64,000 nucleotides of DNA, from the NCBI GenBank assembly GCA_030544235.1, contig CM060477.1, positions 20,543,934 to 20,607,933 of the forward strand, written 5' to 3'. Source of the DNA: Lepturacanthus savala (Eukaryota > Chordata > Actinopteri > Scombriformes > Trichiuridae). The translations under genes were made by a program, and so were the position numbers. Below are positions 48,801 through 61,180 of this stretch, piece by piece (positions within the stretch are counted from its first letter, which is position 1; every line of letters starts with the position of its first letter). Under the pieces are notes generated by a model. That model was not told where the DNA came from. It searched no databases and saw nothing but the letters and a program-made list of their open reading frames with translations.

Positions 48801-51800
48801 CTCGGGCACAACAAGACATTGTTATGCAAATGAGTCACTTCAACTGAAAAATATATGCTGTAGCTGAACATTAAGAACCTGACGTCTGGTTAATTGTTAG
48901 CTGGTCTTCATCTTTGGTTTGAGTTGTATGTATCTGTGTCTTCTCCACCTCTCATAGGTCCTGGAGTACAAGAGGGAGTACATTTGCACAAAGTGCCGCC
49001 ATGTTTTCAGCGTGGAGGCTGATTTTGATCAGTTCTACACCTTTGTTCCTCCAGTGGTCTGCCCTAATCCTGATGGCTGTAATTCCTACAAGTTTAGCTG
49101 TCTGTCTGAGAGGTCTGAGCCTGCTGCCTGTAGGGACTACCAGGAGATCAAGATACAAGAGCAAGTAGGGCAATCATCAATGGGATTCTCACACTTTGTA
49201 ATTCATCTTTAAATACTTGACTCATCACTCATAAAACCACAGGTGCAGCGGCTGTCAGTGGGCAGCATCCCTCGCTCTATGGTAGTGATTCTGGAGGACG
49301 ACCTGGTTGATAGTTGTAAATCTGGTAAGAACTGTTTATGGCTGTTTATTTGTGAAAAAAGAAATGAAAAGTGCCCCATGATTGGCTGGCGACTATCTGG
49401 GGTGTATCCCTGCCTCTCACGTGTAATGTGCTGGGATTGGCTCCAGCAGACCATGTGACACTAATGAGGAATAAACGGGTATAGGAGATGAGATAAATGA
49501 AAAGAGACCAAATTAAATTATCCCCTCAAAGAATAATTCATTGATTAAAAAAAAAAACCAAAAGAAAACTGCAGAATAATGGCATAGACTTTCATAAGCA
49601 ATTATTTCTATTGTCTTTTTATAGAAAACACAAAAAGCATACATTGGTTTAAAAATTCAAGATTCAAAAAGTTCAAGATTTTATTTTAGGCTAAATCGTC
49701 CCTCTGTTGTGTGTAGAGAGTAAAACTCAATCTCAACCCTTGATTTGATTTGGAAATGTGTAAAATAATGTTTACATGTAAATTTGTGAATGTTTAAAGG
49801 AGTGTGCAAACGTGTATTCAGCTTAGTAAGCGTATAAAGAGTTGTGAATGTATAGATAGAATAGCAATGCTACAATAATACCCATTAAACAGCCATTAAA
49901 ATGGCAACTCACACTGAGATTGAGCATCCACTCGTAGGCAGTGGTCAGCTGCCTTAAGGTTATTTCACTGTGATCAGAAAGAGAATATTCTGAAAACCAC
50001 AGGATTTCTTCAGTCAGTCTTTCGGATCAGTGTGCGTGTGTAGCCTCCACTAATTCTGGACTGTATCCCCTGCTCTCAGGAGATGATGTGACTGTTTATG
50101 GAGTGGTATGCCAACGCTGGAGACCTTTTTATGACGGCAGTCGCTGTGATGTGGAGCTGGTCCTCAAAGCTAACAATTTAGAAGTCAACAATCAGCAGGC
50201 TGCTGCTGCTCTACTCTTGGAGGATATTCAGAAAGAATTTAAAGAATTCTGGGATAGCTACAAACATGATCCCCTAGCTGGTATGTGTGAATATGCCTCA
50301 TAAATCTAAACTCTAAAATATATATATATATATATGTGTGTGTGTATATTTTTTTTATTCAAAACCACCTATTATCTCCCCTCCACAGGTCGGAACCAGA
50401 TCTTGTTGAGTCTGTGTCCGCAGGTGTTTGGCATGTATGTGGTTAAACTGGCGGTTGCTATGGTGCTGGCCAGCGGGGTGCAGAGAATAGATTCTTCTGG
50501 AACCAAGATCAGGGGTATATTTCTTGTTTCTTTTGGTTTTGTAAAATGTTTGTAAATTTAAAGTTGTTCTCTAACTTTTTATGAATTCCAAGCATCGTTA
50601 TTCTTGCTATACATGGTCCTCTTTGAATCCCCAGGTGAATGTCACATGTTGCTTGTTGGTGATCCTGGCACAGGGAAGTCTCAGTTCTTGAAGTATGCAG
50701 CTAAGATCATGCCTCGCTCTGTGCTCACAGCTGGAATTGGATCTACAAGTGCAGGTATACCCTGTAGCCAGCTGTCAGCTCTCAGGTTAAAGTTGAGAGG
50801 TTGCTAGCTTTTTATCAGGAATTTGATATCAAGAGCTTGATGTTTAAAATTCAGATTTGTATATACATATCCAGTAATGAATTTACTTCATCTGCTGCCA
50901 TCCATCATGTGATTTGTTGCAGGACTGACAGTAGCAGCTGTGAAGGATGGAAATGACTGGCATCTGGAGGCGGGAGCCCTGGTCCTGTCAGATGGTGGTT
51001 TGTGCTGCATTGATGAATTCAACAGTATCAAGGAACACGACCGCATCAGCATCCATGAAGCTATGGAGCAGCAGTCTATTAGCGTGGCCAAAGCTGGGTA
51101 AGACAGTCATGCATGCGTCTACACACTGCATCAGAAGGGGGTTGGAGGAAGGTTGTTATCGTTAATGAAAACTAACAAAGACAATTAGAACTGAACATTT
51201 TTGTTTCTGGTAGCTGTTCATTGTCAGAGAATTCTATTTGGTACTGATGTTCCTTCTGAGACAGTTCCACCTGGTAGCTCTGTTAGTTTTCAGAGAGTTC
51301 CACCTGGTAGCTCTGTTTCTTCTCAGAGAATTTTTTTCTGGTAGCTCGGTTCTTTCTCAGTTGTTTCTGGACAAAGAACTTAGAGTTATTTCTGTCTGGT
51401 AGAGATGTTCCTTATTAAATGGTTTGATCTGCTAGAGATGCTGCTTCTCAGAACCTTTTCTGGTTGCTTCTCTCAGAGAATTATTTCTGATAGCTCTGTT
51501 ATATCTGAGTTCTTTCTCGTAGCTTGGTTCTTTCTCACGTACACAGGGGCAACTCAGTGTGCTTTATATGAAAACAAACATTTAACAGTAAGAATTAGAA
51601 ACTTAAATATGAGTAAATAAATAAATAATACAAATAAAGAGTATAGACAAATAGAGAAAAAATAAAAAAAACAGACTAGAACATAAATTGTTTTCAGTAG
51701 AAAGTAATGATTTTCTTTAATATCATTAAAAGGAAATACTGTAAATGAAGGATTAAAATGTAAAGTTCTTTAAAAGAGGTCAATCATAAGCACATGAAAA

Positions 51801-54800
51801 GAGAAGTGGTTTTAATGTTTAGATAAAAATGTCAATAATCAGAATAAAAATCCATTTCAACAGTTTTCAAGTATTCATAATGTATGGTCATGAAAATGTG
51901 ACTCAAAAAATGGAAAATCTGTTGTATTTCATCTGTCTGAAGCCTGTACCCTGCATCTTCTCTACAGTATCGTGTGTAAGCTGAACACTCGCACCACTAT
52001 CCTGGCAGCAACCAATCCAAAAGGCCAGTACGATCCCAATGAGCCGCTCACTGTCAACGTAGCTCTGGCCAGTCCTCTGCTGAGTCGATTCGACCTGGTC
52101 CTGGTCCTGCTGGACACCAAAAACGCAGAGTGGGACCGCATCATCTCCTCCTTCATTCTGGAAGACAGAGGTAGCAAATGTGTGTGTGAATTCACTAAAC
52201 ACTGTCAACAACAAAAAAAAACCCTTACTTGGATAAGGATGAATTAAGGAGCCAATAGGAAATAAACATGGAAGTGAAATGCTACTCCGTCTCTTTGTTT
52301 ATGGAATAAAACAATACAATTTGCTTCAAAGGGACATGTGTATAAATATAATTCTATACAGGGTGACCTGTATTCTCCTCTACGTTGTAACGATTTCAAT
52401 ACGTTTTATTAAAATACAATATAGGAACAATGACATAATGCTGTGATGCTAATTCCAGGATTTCTTCATTGATGTGCTTCATGCTAAATGTAGTGGAATG
52501 TCAGTCTTCCTTGTGATTTTGCTTAGGGCTGCCTGCTGAGTCCTGCAGCCTGTGGTCCATGGAGAAGATGAAGGCTTATTTCTGTTTAATCAAACGCTTG
52601 CAGCCGCAGATGTCTGACGAGGCCAACCGTATCTTAACACGTTACTACCAGCTACAGAGACAGCGTGACAGCCGCAGCAGTGCCAGAACTACCATCCGCA
52701 TGCTGGAAAGTCTCAGCCGACTGGCTGAAGGTGAGTATGGACCTCTAACTTCATCATATACAGCACATATACAGTTCAGGCCAAAAGTTTGGACACACCT
52801 TCTCATTCAATGTGTTTTCTTTATTTTCATGAATAATTCCAGGTGGAAGTATGTCCAAGCAGTCAGCAGCAGGTGGCTGTGTTAAAACTGATGTCTTTGG
52901 TTTTTGACCTCGTACAGTTACCATGAGGAATCATGTGTGGTTTTCTGTGACGTGTCGTGAAAAATTGGTATTTTCCAGATAAAAGTAATAGCACACCATT
53001 TCCATTTAAGACACAAGTTTAATATATATTTCACTTGGTTCCTCTTAAAACTGTAGCATGACTTAGGTACTGAAATCCGTCCAGACTGCCCCTTTTATGT
53101 GTGCCACACATAAAAGGGGCAGTGTCTACAGTACTTTGATTCCATGGGGTATAAGAGTATGTTGTGTTTTACACTACTTGTTCAGATGAAATTGACTATC
53201 AGAAATAATGACTCATTATTTTAAATAATCAGTTATTCATTAAACACAGAGCTTAATTATTAAGTTCTGGAGTTCGGGCACCACCTTATAGTTAATTCTC
53301 TGATTCAGTCTTATGAAATGAATATACTATCAGTTTGGAAGTCTGATTTACATTGAACTTAATAATAGAAACCAGGATCATCATATTAATAGCTACTAAT
53401 AGTTGAAGGATTCAGAAGTTGGCATAATTCATTTTACAACAATAAAGAGGGAGCCTGTATTACTCAAAAGCATTTATTCAAAAACACACACTAACAATCT
53501 ACAATAAATGGGTCTATGTACATGAGAATGCATGGGGTGTGTGCGCGTCTGTGTAGGAACTACAAAGATGGCTGCTGTGGTCGATGGTCTGTCGTTCAGG
53601 CCATGTGGACGTTCTCCATCCGTTGAGACAAAGGCATTAATGTTAATTTGTGTGTGTTTAAAGGTTAGAGGTTAGTATCATGCAGGTTGGGACACTACCA
53701 TCTAACTAAACCTTCTTAGAAGCCTAAAACACAGTGAACTGTAGCCTATGATCTCATCACATTAATAAGGTTCAACAGTCTAACTAACCCTGTTGTTAAT
53801 GTTCTGTTCTGCCCAAGTCATGTTACCAGTCCATGGAAAGGAAGGAGAAGGGTTGCTCTCTGGTTCTGCTTCCTTGAGATGGTGTCTGGAGATGTTGTTC
53901 CAGCTGTGGAGTAGATGGTTGGAAGAACTGGGTCTGAGTTGCTGCAGTGGTGCTCACCAGACATTCAGGTCCTTGAGATGTTGACATTGTTGTGGCTGAA
54001 TAATCCTTGGAGAGCAGAGAAGCTGCAGAAGGTTTGTGGTCTGCAGCTTCTCCTGCTATAGAGCAGTGCTCTGCTGCTGAGTAGGATGGCTGGAAGAGAG
54101 TGAGGGTCAGAGTATCTGGATGAGAGTTGGAGAGTGTTTAAGAAAGTGGGGGAAGAGAGAGAATTGGGACAAAGGCCTTTATATATGCAGTGACATTCCC
54201 TGAAGGTGTGAAACAAGGTTTCCTGGGGTCACAAGTTCCAGGCTCAGCCAGGCAGCTGTACAGACCTTTTTGCATATATCTCCTTTGTAGGCACAACAAC
54301 AACTAGGAGTAGGTATTTTATAGATAAAGGGGATAACGGCTACCTTTTGAGCATGTCAACATTTACAGATTAAGTCGAAATACCACACAAAAAGAGAGCT
54401 CTTTAGGTAGAGGTTCCTCTGTGTCTGTGCCATTTTCTCTGTCCACAGCTCAACACACACAGGCTATGATGTCACTTTACGAGTCTTTTGCTGCTTGCTA
54501 CAAACGGAAAAGTCACACAGCTTTTATGTCAGGGCTGACATAAAGGCTGCATGCACAGCAAACCAGCCAGTCACAAAATGTGTTTGTCTCTTGCCAAACA
54601 ATACAAAATGAGCACTAATGTTAATATTAAGAACCGTACAAATACAGGACTATCTTGAAAAAAAATTAAACAAAAATGTAAGGAAATAAGCTTTTTGTGA
54701 ATGAAACGTTTATTGTTTTTTTTTTTTTTTTTTTTTTTTAGAAAAACTGCATTTTGTTGGTGTATTATTTAAATAGAATACCATAATAATTAACATGTCC

Positions 54801-57800
54801 ATTAATGGAGTTTCTTAAGTATACATAGTCTTTGTAGAAATATACTGCACATTGCAGAAATATAAATGCTTATTAAATGTGTATGAAATGTGTAAACCAG
54901 CAGAATACTTGGACTCACTTTTTTTTTCTTGCAACCTTCAGCTCATGCCAAGTTAATGTACAGAGAGACAGTCACCATAGAAGATGCTGTCATGGCTGTC
55001 TCTGTCATGGAGTGCTCCATGCAGGTAAAGAGAAAACAAGATGGCCTTCAATGCTATGTTGATTGTTCCTTAATATTCCTAAATGATGGTGTAGTAACAC
55101 CTTTACATGTCAGTCATGTATTTTGCACACTATGGAGAAATCTTCTATTGATAAGGGGCAGAAAATAGAAAGTAGCATGGGTTCATAGGAGTTGCTGCTA
55201 ACATTAGCTCAGCTTGGTTGTTAACTATTAACTTAATTAACAGGAGTCTATTTATAGTCTCCTCAGAGATCTCTTTCCATAATAAATGGACATTAAAAAT
55301 AATTAATAAATAACATCTCAGACATTATCACAGTATCTCCTGGCCATATATTATGTTTTTTTATTATGTTTGACCATAGAGGTTCAGTAATTTCTATACA
55401 TTTTAATCAGTAGAAACGTATATTGTGCCTTATTAAAGGTGAGTATTTATTGAACATCCCCTTAACTCCACCTACACCAGCCTTCTCCTGCAACTCCTCT
55501 AGGAAAAACAACAGTACTGAATACAAAAAATCAGAATTAATGGCACAGTAACAACGTTTATACCAGGAATTGATCACATAACATAGAAACTTTAGTTTGT
55601 TTAATGTATAAATTCATGTTGGAAACAGAGCACCAACCTCCTGAGTGGGAATAGTCAATGAAATGAAAGAGCTCCATTCATCTCATGTTTAGAATAAGAA
55701 TATCAGGGCTATTCTTTCTGAATCACTTTTATAGAATTAACCTAAGGGAAGTATTTACTGAACATATCTACAGCTGTTTTACATTTAGCTCCCAGTACAA
55801 TACAGTGAATATCTTCCAGACTGACTTTCAGCAGCCTGTAAATTCCTGGTATGCTCCTCTTTTAGGGCGGCAGTCTTATGGGAAATGTAAATACAATACA
55901 CACTGCATTCCCCTCTGACCCCGGGCAGCAGTATGAAGCTCAGAGTAAGATGCTGCTAGAAGCAATGAACCTGCCCCTGCTACTTCAGAAGGAAACAGCC
56001 AGACTGTCCAGGTCAGTAACGGATTCCATTTATTGAGTCTCATTTATGCTGCTAACAACTTTCAATCCTAATATATTGTCAGTGTAACCTGATCCATGTC
56101 ATCTAAACCCCCTGTTGTACAAAAAAATACTATAGCAAAGGGTCAACAAATCTGAAATTTCTGCAAATTAATATTAAAAAGAAACAACTTAATTTTGCAA
56201 TCCTATTCATACTACAGGAACATGAGTTAATAAGCACCCAAACCACCCATATCCAGTATATAGAGTTTAGGGTTCTACATTCCTGGACCCATCAGCCTGG
56301 ATCGAAAATGAACTTTTTGACTTATCAGCTAATGGCAGGTATTATCACAATATTTTACTGGCTGTCAGTATATAAATGGGTGAATTAACAGCCATTAAAA
56401 ACGTTTACCCTATATTTTTAAAATAAGAGTACAGTGGTGTCACAGACATGCAAAAAAAAGAAACCATGAAGGGGGGAAACCCTTTTCTTTACATCACTGT
56501 ATATAAACTGTAAGCTATGGTTAAAAAACTCTCCCTGTACTGTATGATGAACCATGGATTCAGATCAGTCTCATTATGAATCAACATATTTATTATGTGT
56601 GTGAATGTATAAAGATGAAGTTATATATCTGATGAACACACACATATTTCTTGTTGTAATTATATATAATAGAGACCCACAAATATGTGTATTTAAAAGT
56701 ATTTACAATTGTCATTAAAATATATTTGGATGTTTTTCATTTATAGACAAACTGTTGAAAGTGTGTTTTCAAACTGCTTGTCAGCTGTAACTTCACTGCA
56801 TGTGTGTGGATTTATTTTTATTTCAGCAGGGCAGGAAAGAGGAGGCTGGCCTTCAAAGTCCAAGTTATATATTTTGAACTAGAAATTCACTAAACGTAAT
56901 GAACAAACCATCAATATAATGCATTGCTTCTTTTACACAATAACTAAACTAAGCTTTGGACTTGAAATAATTGATGGTATAAATCATGTGATCCCTCTTT
57001 GTGCATTCATTTGTTAGGGGACTTATCTATGCATCTATGATGTAGGCAAATGCATCCATGTATCTAGAAGGATTAAATAAGAATATCTGAGTTTGCCTAA
57101 AATCTTTTCCACCTCATTAACATACATGAGAGGAGGAATATACACAACAATAATGTCCACCACCACAGATCTAAACATTTACTAATGACACTGAATCAGT
57201 TAATCTGTATTTTTTTCTTCACTAGGCTAAAGAGCAACACCTCAGAAGACTCTTGTAATGACCAACCAACTGACAATCACCAGCATCAACCTACAGACAC
57301 CAGTATCCAGAAGAATGGTGTCAGTGTGGACAGTGGCTTGGATTGGATCCACAGCAACATCCCATCACTGTCACCAGACACAACCTCACCAATAATTACA
57401 TCAACTCAGGAAAACGTCCAGAGAAAACCAGACTCCAGTTGGTCAGAAATGTCTACAATAATGGAACAGGAGGACGACACTGGCTCATTAAACAGTGATG
57501 TTGGTGCAAATGCTGGTGGTACAGTCACGTCTGCTTCAGTGGACGACAGAAAAACTGAGGAAAACAACTATTTAACCTCAGAGGACATGAAGCAATCTAA
57601 GAAACAAGAAGACAGAAAACAGCCAGAGTCATCAGCATGTGTGCTTCAGAGAGTGTCCAAAAAGCTGAGGGTCAGAAGACTCAGGGAGCTGGAGGTGGAA
57701 CATCAACGGTATGACAAAGAGGGAGGAGGGGGGCGTGGAGAGAAGGTGGCCTTCAGAGGTAGTGCACCAACTTCTGACTCCCGCCTTAACATCTGCACAG

Positions 57801-58963
57801 CAAATAACCAAGAACAGCATAATCTGTCATCAGTCAAAGAAAAGAGATTGGAGGAGGACACTTGGACTAAGAGCGTTGGTACTATACAAACAGGAAGGAG
57901 GGCAGCTGAAGCTGAAATAGGTGAAGACCTGCATGCTAAGTTGTCAGATTTTATATTCAAACCAAGGAAGATGAGACCTTTAATACACAACCAGGGACTT
58001 AATGGCAGCTCGGACATATGTGCAGATTTCCAAACTGAATGCAACAGCAGATTTCACCACACCAACAACGAAAGCAGCGCAAGTCATCAGAATGAGTCCG
58101 TCAGCAAACCTAAAGACACCGAGAAGGGTAAAAGAAAGAAAAAGCAGAACCATTGTGAGAATCCTTCTGAAGGTGCAGGGATGAGAAAATCAGGGAGCCG
58201 TGTCAGTGAGATGGCAGAAACTAGTATTTGTTTTACATCAGAGGAGCAGGAAATGGATGATTTTTCCTTTGGAAAGGACACATCGACACAAGGAAGAACA
58301 GGAGTCACTGGAATAAATGGGAATACAGAAAATCTATGTCAGCAACAAAGAACCAGAGTTAACACCGGCCAGGAGACTTCAGCACTAAATACTTCCAAAT
58401 CATCCAAATCAGGCCTCACCAGTTCTACTTTAGCCTCCTCAACCCTGGCTAAACTCTCCAGATTCGCTTTCACCTGCACAACTGAACCCAAGACCACAGC
58501 TCAAACCCATGAAGAAAATCCTCCCGTTGAAATGGAAAAAAGAGACGGTGCTGAATGCTTAAGAGCCAAGAATACTGAAAATTCCCCTGAACACAGTCCC
58601 TTAAGAAAGACGATCCAAACTGCAGTCAACACCAACAATGCAAAGGACCCGTCACCACCCTCAGCCACCTCACTCAGACCAGGACAGAAACATGAACCAG
58701 GGACAGAGTCGCAAACAAAGTCCAAGTGCAGCACAAAGACTGAGGCTGCTCAGTATGCTGTCATCCATAGGAATAATGTCAAACTGGTGACTGATGGTCC
58801 TCGATTAAACACTGACAACATAAAGAAGAGAAAGTGTTTTGAGCTGGGGCCTGGTTCCCAGGGTCCGTTCTCTAAACGCTCTCTGTTTGATTCTGATGAG
58901 TTAAATGATGATGTTCTCGACACTGACTGGGACCAAGAGGTTTTAAAGAAAGCCAGCAAGTGA
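45855..58963 (+). CDS. mcm9: DNA helicase MCM9
   Basis: MCM9 pairs with MCM8 in a helicase used in homologous recombination and mismatch repair. Exons: 45855-46019, 46385-46550, 46904-47010, 48958-49164, 49243-49324, 50080-50280, 50389-50514, 50635-50754, 50923-51097, 51968-52170, 52527-52730, 54942-55024, 55866-56011 and 57226-58963. They total 3723 nt, or 1240 aa (human ~1143). Order of domains: N-terminal OB fold with a zinc finger (ICTKC...CPNPDGC) in exon 4; Walker A GDPGTGKS with K366; Walker B CCIDEFN (D422, E423); sensor 1 AATNPKG (N466); arginine finger SPLLSRFD (R490). The last exon encodes a ~579-residue, Ser/Lys-rich, probably disordered tail with two AKLSxFxF motifs, ending DTDWDQEVLKKASK. 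AATAAA at 59048-59053 is a close polyadenylation signal. Confidence 0.97.
47180..48795 (+). mobile_element. Decayed L2/Maui-type LINE in mcm9 intron
   Basis: AGGTGATTTTAATGGTCATG near 47309 translates to a GDFNGHVD block, an endonuclease-domain hallmark of non-LTR elements. The 3' end (~48540-48790) has the CTTGTTCCTGGAGTCTTGTC and TTTGGGCTAAATAAATAAAA tail typical of L2/Maui-like LINEs, followed by TTGATTCAAATTGA repeats. The middle is rearranged and lacks a recognisable reverse transcriptase. It sits between mcm9 coding exons 3 and 4. Confidence 0.5.
49366..49490 (+). repeat. tRNA-headed SINE-like repeat, copy 5 (3' half only)
   Basis: Contains only the tail half of the family: GTGCCCCATGATTGGCTGG, CCCTGCCTCTCACGTGTAAT, GGCTCCAGCAGACCATGTGA and AATAAACGGGTATAGGAG. 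It begins about 40 bases after the mcm9 exon at 49243-49324 (5'-truncated insertion). Confidence 0.7.
51205..51540. repeat. Degenerate ~40-bp pyrimidine-rich minisatellite
   Basis: Recurring words TTCTCAGAGAATT, TTTCTGGTAGCTC and TGTTCTTTCTCAG/TGTTCCTTCTGAG appear about eight to nine times at irregular 30-45-base spacing. It lies in the mcm9 intron between the exons carrying Walker B (50923-51097) and sensor 1 (51968-52170). Confidence 0.65.
52772..52832. mobile_element. Single Tc1-like terminus
   Basis: After a TA, the sequence CAGTTCAGGCCAAAAGTTTG then GACACACCTTCTCATTCAATG is a widespread fish Tc1-family left terminus. It breaks off near 52832, and no right end or transposase is visible. 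It lies in the mcm9 intron after exon 52527-52730. Confidence 0.6.
53085..53123. repeat. 39-bp perfect palindrome
   Basis: Arms 53085-53103 and 53105-53123 (19 bases each, outermost ACTGCCCCTTTTATGTGTG) are exact inverse complements around a single C. It lies in the mcm9 intron between exons 52527-52730 and 54942-55024. Confidence 0.92.
54521..54545. repeat. Hairpin CTTTTATGTCAG / CTGACATAAAG
   Basis: A 12-base arm (54521-54532) pairs with an 11-base arm (54535-54545) with one bulged T and a 2-base loop. Its outer stem CTTTTATGT matches that of the palindrome at 53085-53123. Confidence 0.8.
54716..54740. repeat. Poly-T tract
   Basis: About 25 consecutive T residues in the mcm9 intron, about 200 bases before the exon at 54942. 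It could be the poly-A tail of a minus-strand retroposed fragment; no body is recognisable beside it. Confidence 0.8.
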
Positions 58964-61002
58964 TCTTCTAGCCTCAAAGACCACAATAATGTACTTCACA
59001 CCTCCATTTCTTTGCCTGGTGTATGATTCAGTTAGCGTCAGTCTGGAAATAAACGTGTCACATGAAGTTCAGAGGTTCATCTTAGAGTCGTATTGTCCTC
59101 AGCTTCCTTTCATGCCTGAAAAGACTCTGTCTGTCCTCTAACTGCCATGTCCTAGACCATGATGTCAGTATAGAAAACGTATGACAAATCATTACTAAAT
59201 GCTGTAAAGAGAAGACTACAACAAATATATTAGCTCACTGCTAACACTAGGTTATCAGTCTCTTATCACTAAGATAATCCTGGATCCATAAACGTACCAC
59301 AGTGACTCCCCATGGATCATTCCTGAACATTTGTTATCACATATTCAAAGCCCCGTGTAATGGAAGTTAGATGTTTTTTGTGACTTACAGCCCTGAGAAA
59401 TAATTTAAGGTTTGAACTGTTACAAAAGTGATTTAAATCAAATCCCCACATTTGATTGACAACAAGAAAGCTAACAGATCGTATCATTTACATAAAATAC
59501 AAGGAAGCAAACAACAATACTTACACAATACATACTTATATACTACAGTATATTGTAAATTCAGTTGAAATATCAAAGTATTAAGACAAAATACAACAGA
59601 AAAGGTCAAAATCATTTTAAAAAGTGAACAAAATGTAAGAGAAGTTATTTTTTGGAATCCTGTTTAAATTGGGTTAATGCAGCAGTCCTGTGTGGGAGGA
59701 GCTGGTGCTTTATTCTTGAAAAGATCATGAAAGGGCTGCAACTCTGCTAAAAACAGTTTTTACAACCCAGTAATGAGAGTTTGATGTTTTCTATGTTCTT
59801 GGTCTGAATGCAGCCATGCAGCATCAGACGTTTGGTGTTTTATGATAAACCAACATCTGAAACACTGATGAATTTCAGTTAAAGATAGAGTTTCACATGT
59901 GCTACAGATAGTGACTAAAATTAATTCATAGAAAATAAAGGTTGTTTTAGGGGCAAATATTGGTATGTGATTAATTTCCATTCATTTCAATGAATTAATC
60001 ACAAAACCTGTAATTAATTAGATTAATTTTCACCCCTAGTTATTCTACTACATTGAAGGGTAGTAAGTATGTGGTCAGATGCTGCCATCAGTGGATTAGG
60101 ATCAGTAGGTCTTTACATGAGTGACTACAACATATTCTGCATTAAATCTCTGTCTTTGTCCAGTTCCAGAACATGTGAGTTAATGGAGCTGCTTTCTGTC
60201 CAGTCATCACACCAGGTTAATGTTTGGGTGCATCCCTTAGAGCTTCTTCCTAGATAAGTGTTATTGATTTGATGCTTCATTTACAGGAGCAGGAGGAACG
60301 TGCCAGTCATTACCTTTACATGCACAGTTTAACCCAACTATGCTCAAAATTCAGCTTTGGCATCTAATCTTCTGTCTGTATCCCAGTTTACACGCAACAG
60401 AGAAAACCACAGTACAGGGACGTGTCCACCCCCTCAACCCTAAATGCTGCAACTCCATGTTTGCTCTCTTTAATATATATGTAATAAATGTATGAACTGA
60501 GTATTATTTTCTTTCTATTTAATGCCTGTACTCCCCTGGTGATTGTCATTGCACGTTTGTATTGAATTTATTAATAAAGCTTTAGAAAAAAAAACTCAGG
60601 CACAGTACAACTCCGGCATAAAAAAAGATGGATAATTGATAAAAGATGGACAATTGTAATTTGTATGAATTTTTTAATATAAAGTATTTTTGTTAGTTAC
60701 TGTGAGTCTAATCTCCTGTGATTTCTTGGCTGTTTTTGTTGCGGGGTCTTACACCAACTCAGCTGTTATGGAGCATGCACACATGCATTGTCTAGTTTAA
60801 TGCTGATTAAGGTGTATACTATACATGTCAGAGAAAACTGAATCAAGAAAATACACCATCAGTGCAATGAAAAGCTGAGAAATGACATCAGAAGTTACAG
60901 TAACATGAATAACTAAAGAACCCTGAAGAGTCAGTGACACCCATTTGATTAGGAAATGTGTATGTGTATATATATATATATACTGTATGTGTGTGTGTGT
61001 AT

Positions 61003-61180
61003 ATAGTAGTGTTCAGTATAATAGCAGTGTACCTAAACACATGAAGCCAAAGTCTTTATAATAATTTTATTTGGATGCATTGGGAACACTGCATTTTATA
61101 TCCTAAATCAAAATATGAAGAAAACTGTGTCAAATGTTTAATTACAGAAAATGAAGAGAGATGAATATTAGCCTGTTTAA
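61003..61180. mobile_element. DNA-transposon terminus (GTTCAGTATAATAGCAGTG type)
   Basis: AGTGTTCAGTATAATAGCAG resembles the terminus of a common fish Tc1/IS630-like family. The sequence downstream (to ~61980) is AT-rich with short broken frames, one beginning MDYLRKEEALTI, and no clean transposase. Confidence 0.35.

Larger units (their letters stand above)
53008..54660 (-). mobile_element. Possible solo LTR or other insertion (unresolved)
   Basis: A ~1.5-kb block in an mcm9 intron unlike its AT-rich surroundings. Read on the minus strand it has a TATA-like TATATAAAGGCC (54174-54185), then about 700 bases downstream AATAAA (plus-strand TTTATT at 53473-53478), then a further ~400 bases. This order (U3, TATA, R, polyadenylation signal, U5) is that of a retroelement LTR. 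I could not find a convincing target-site duplication or TG...CA ends, and there is no internal coding region. The family is not identified. Confidence 0.25.
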
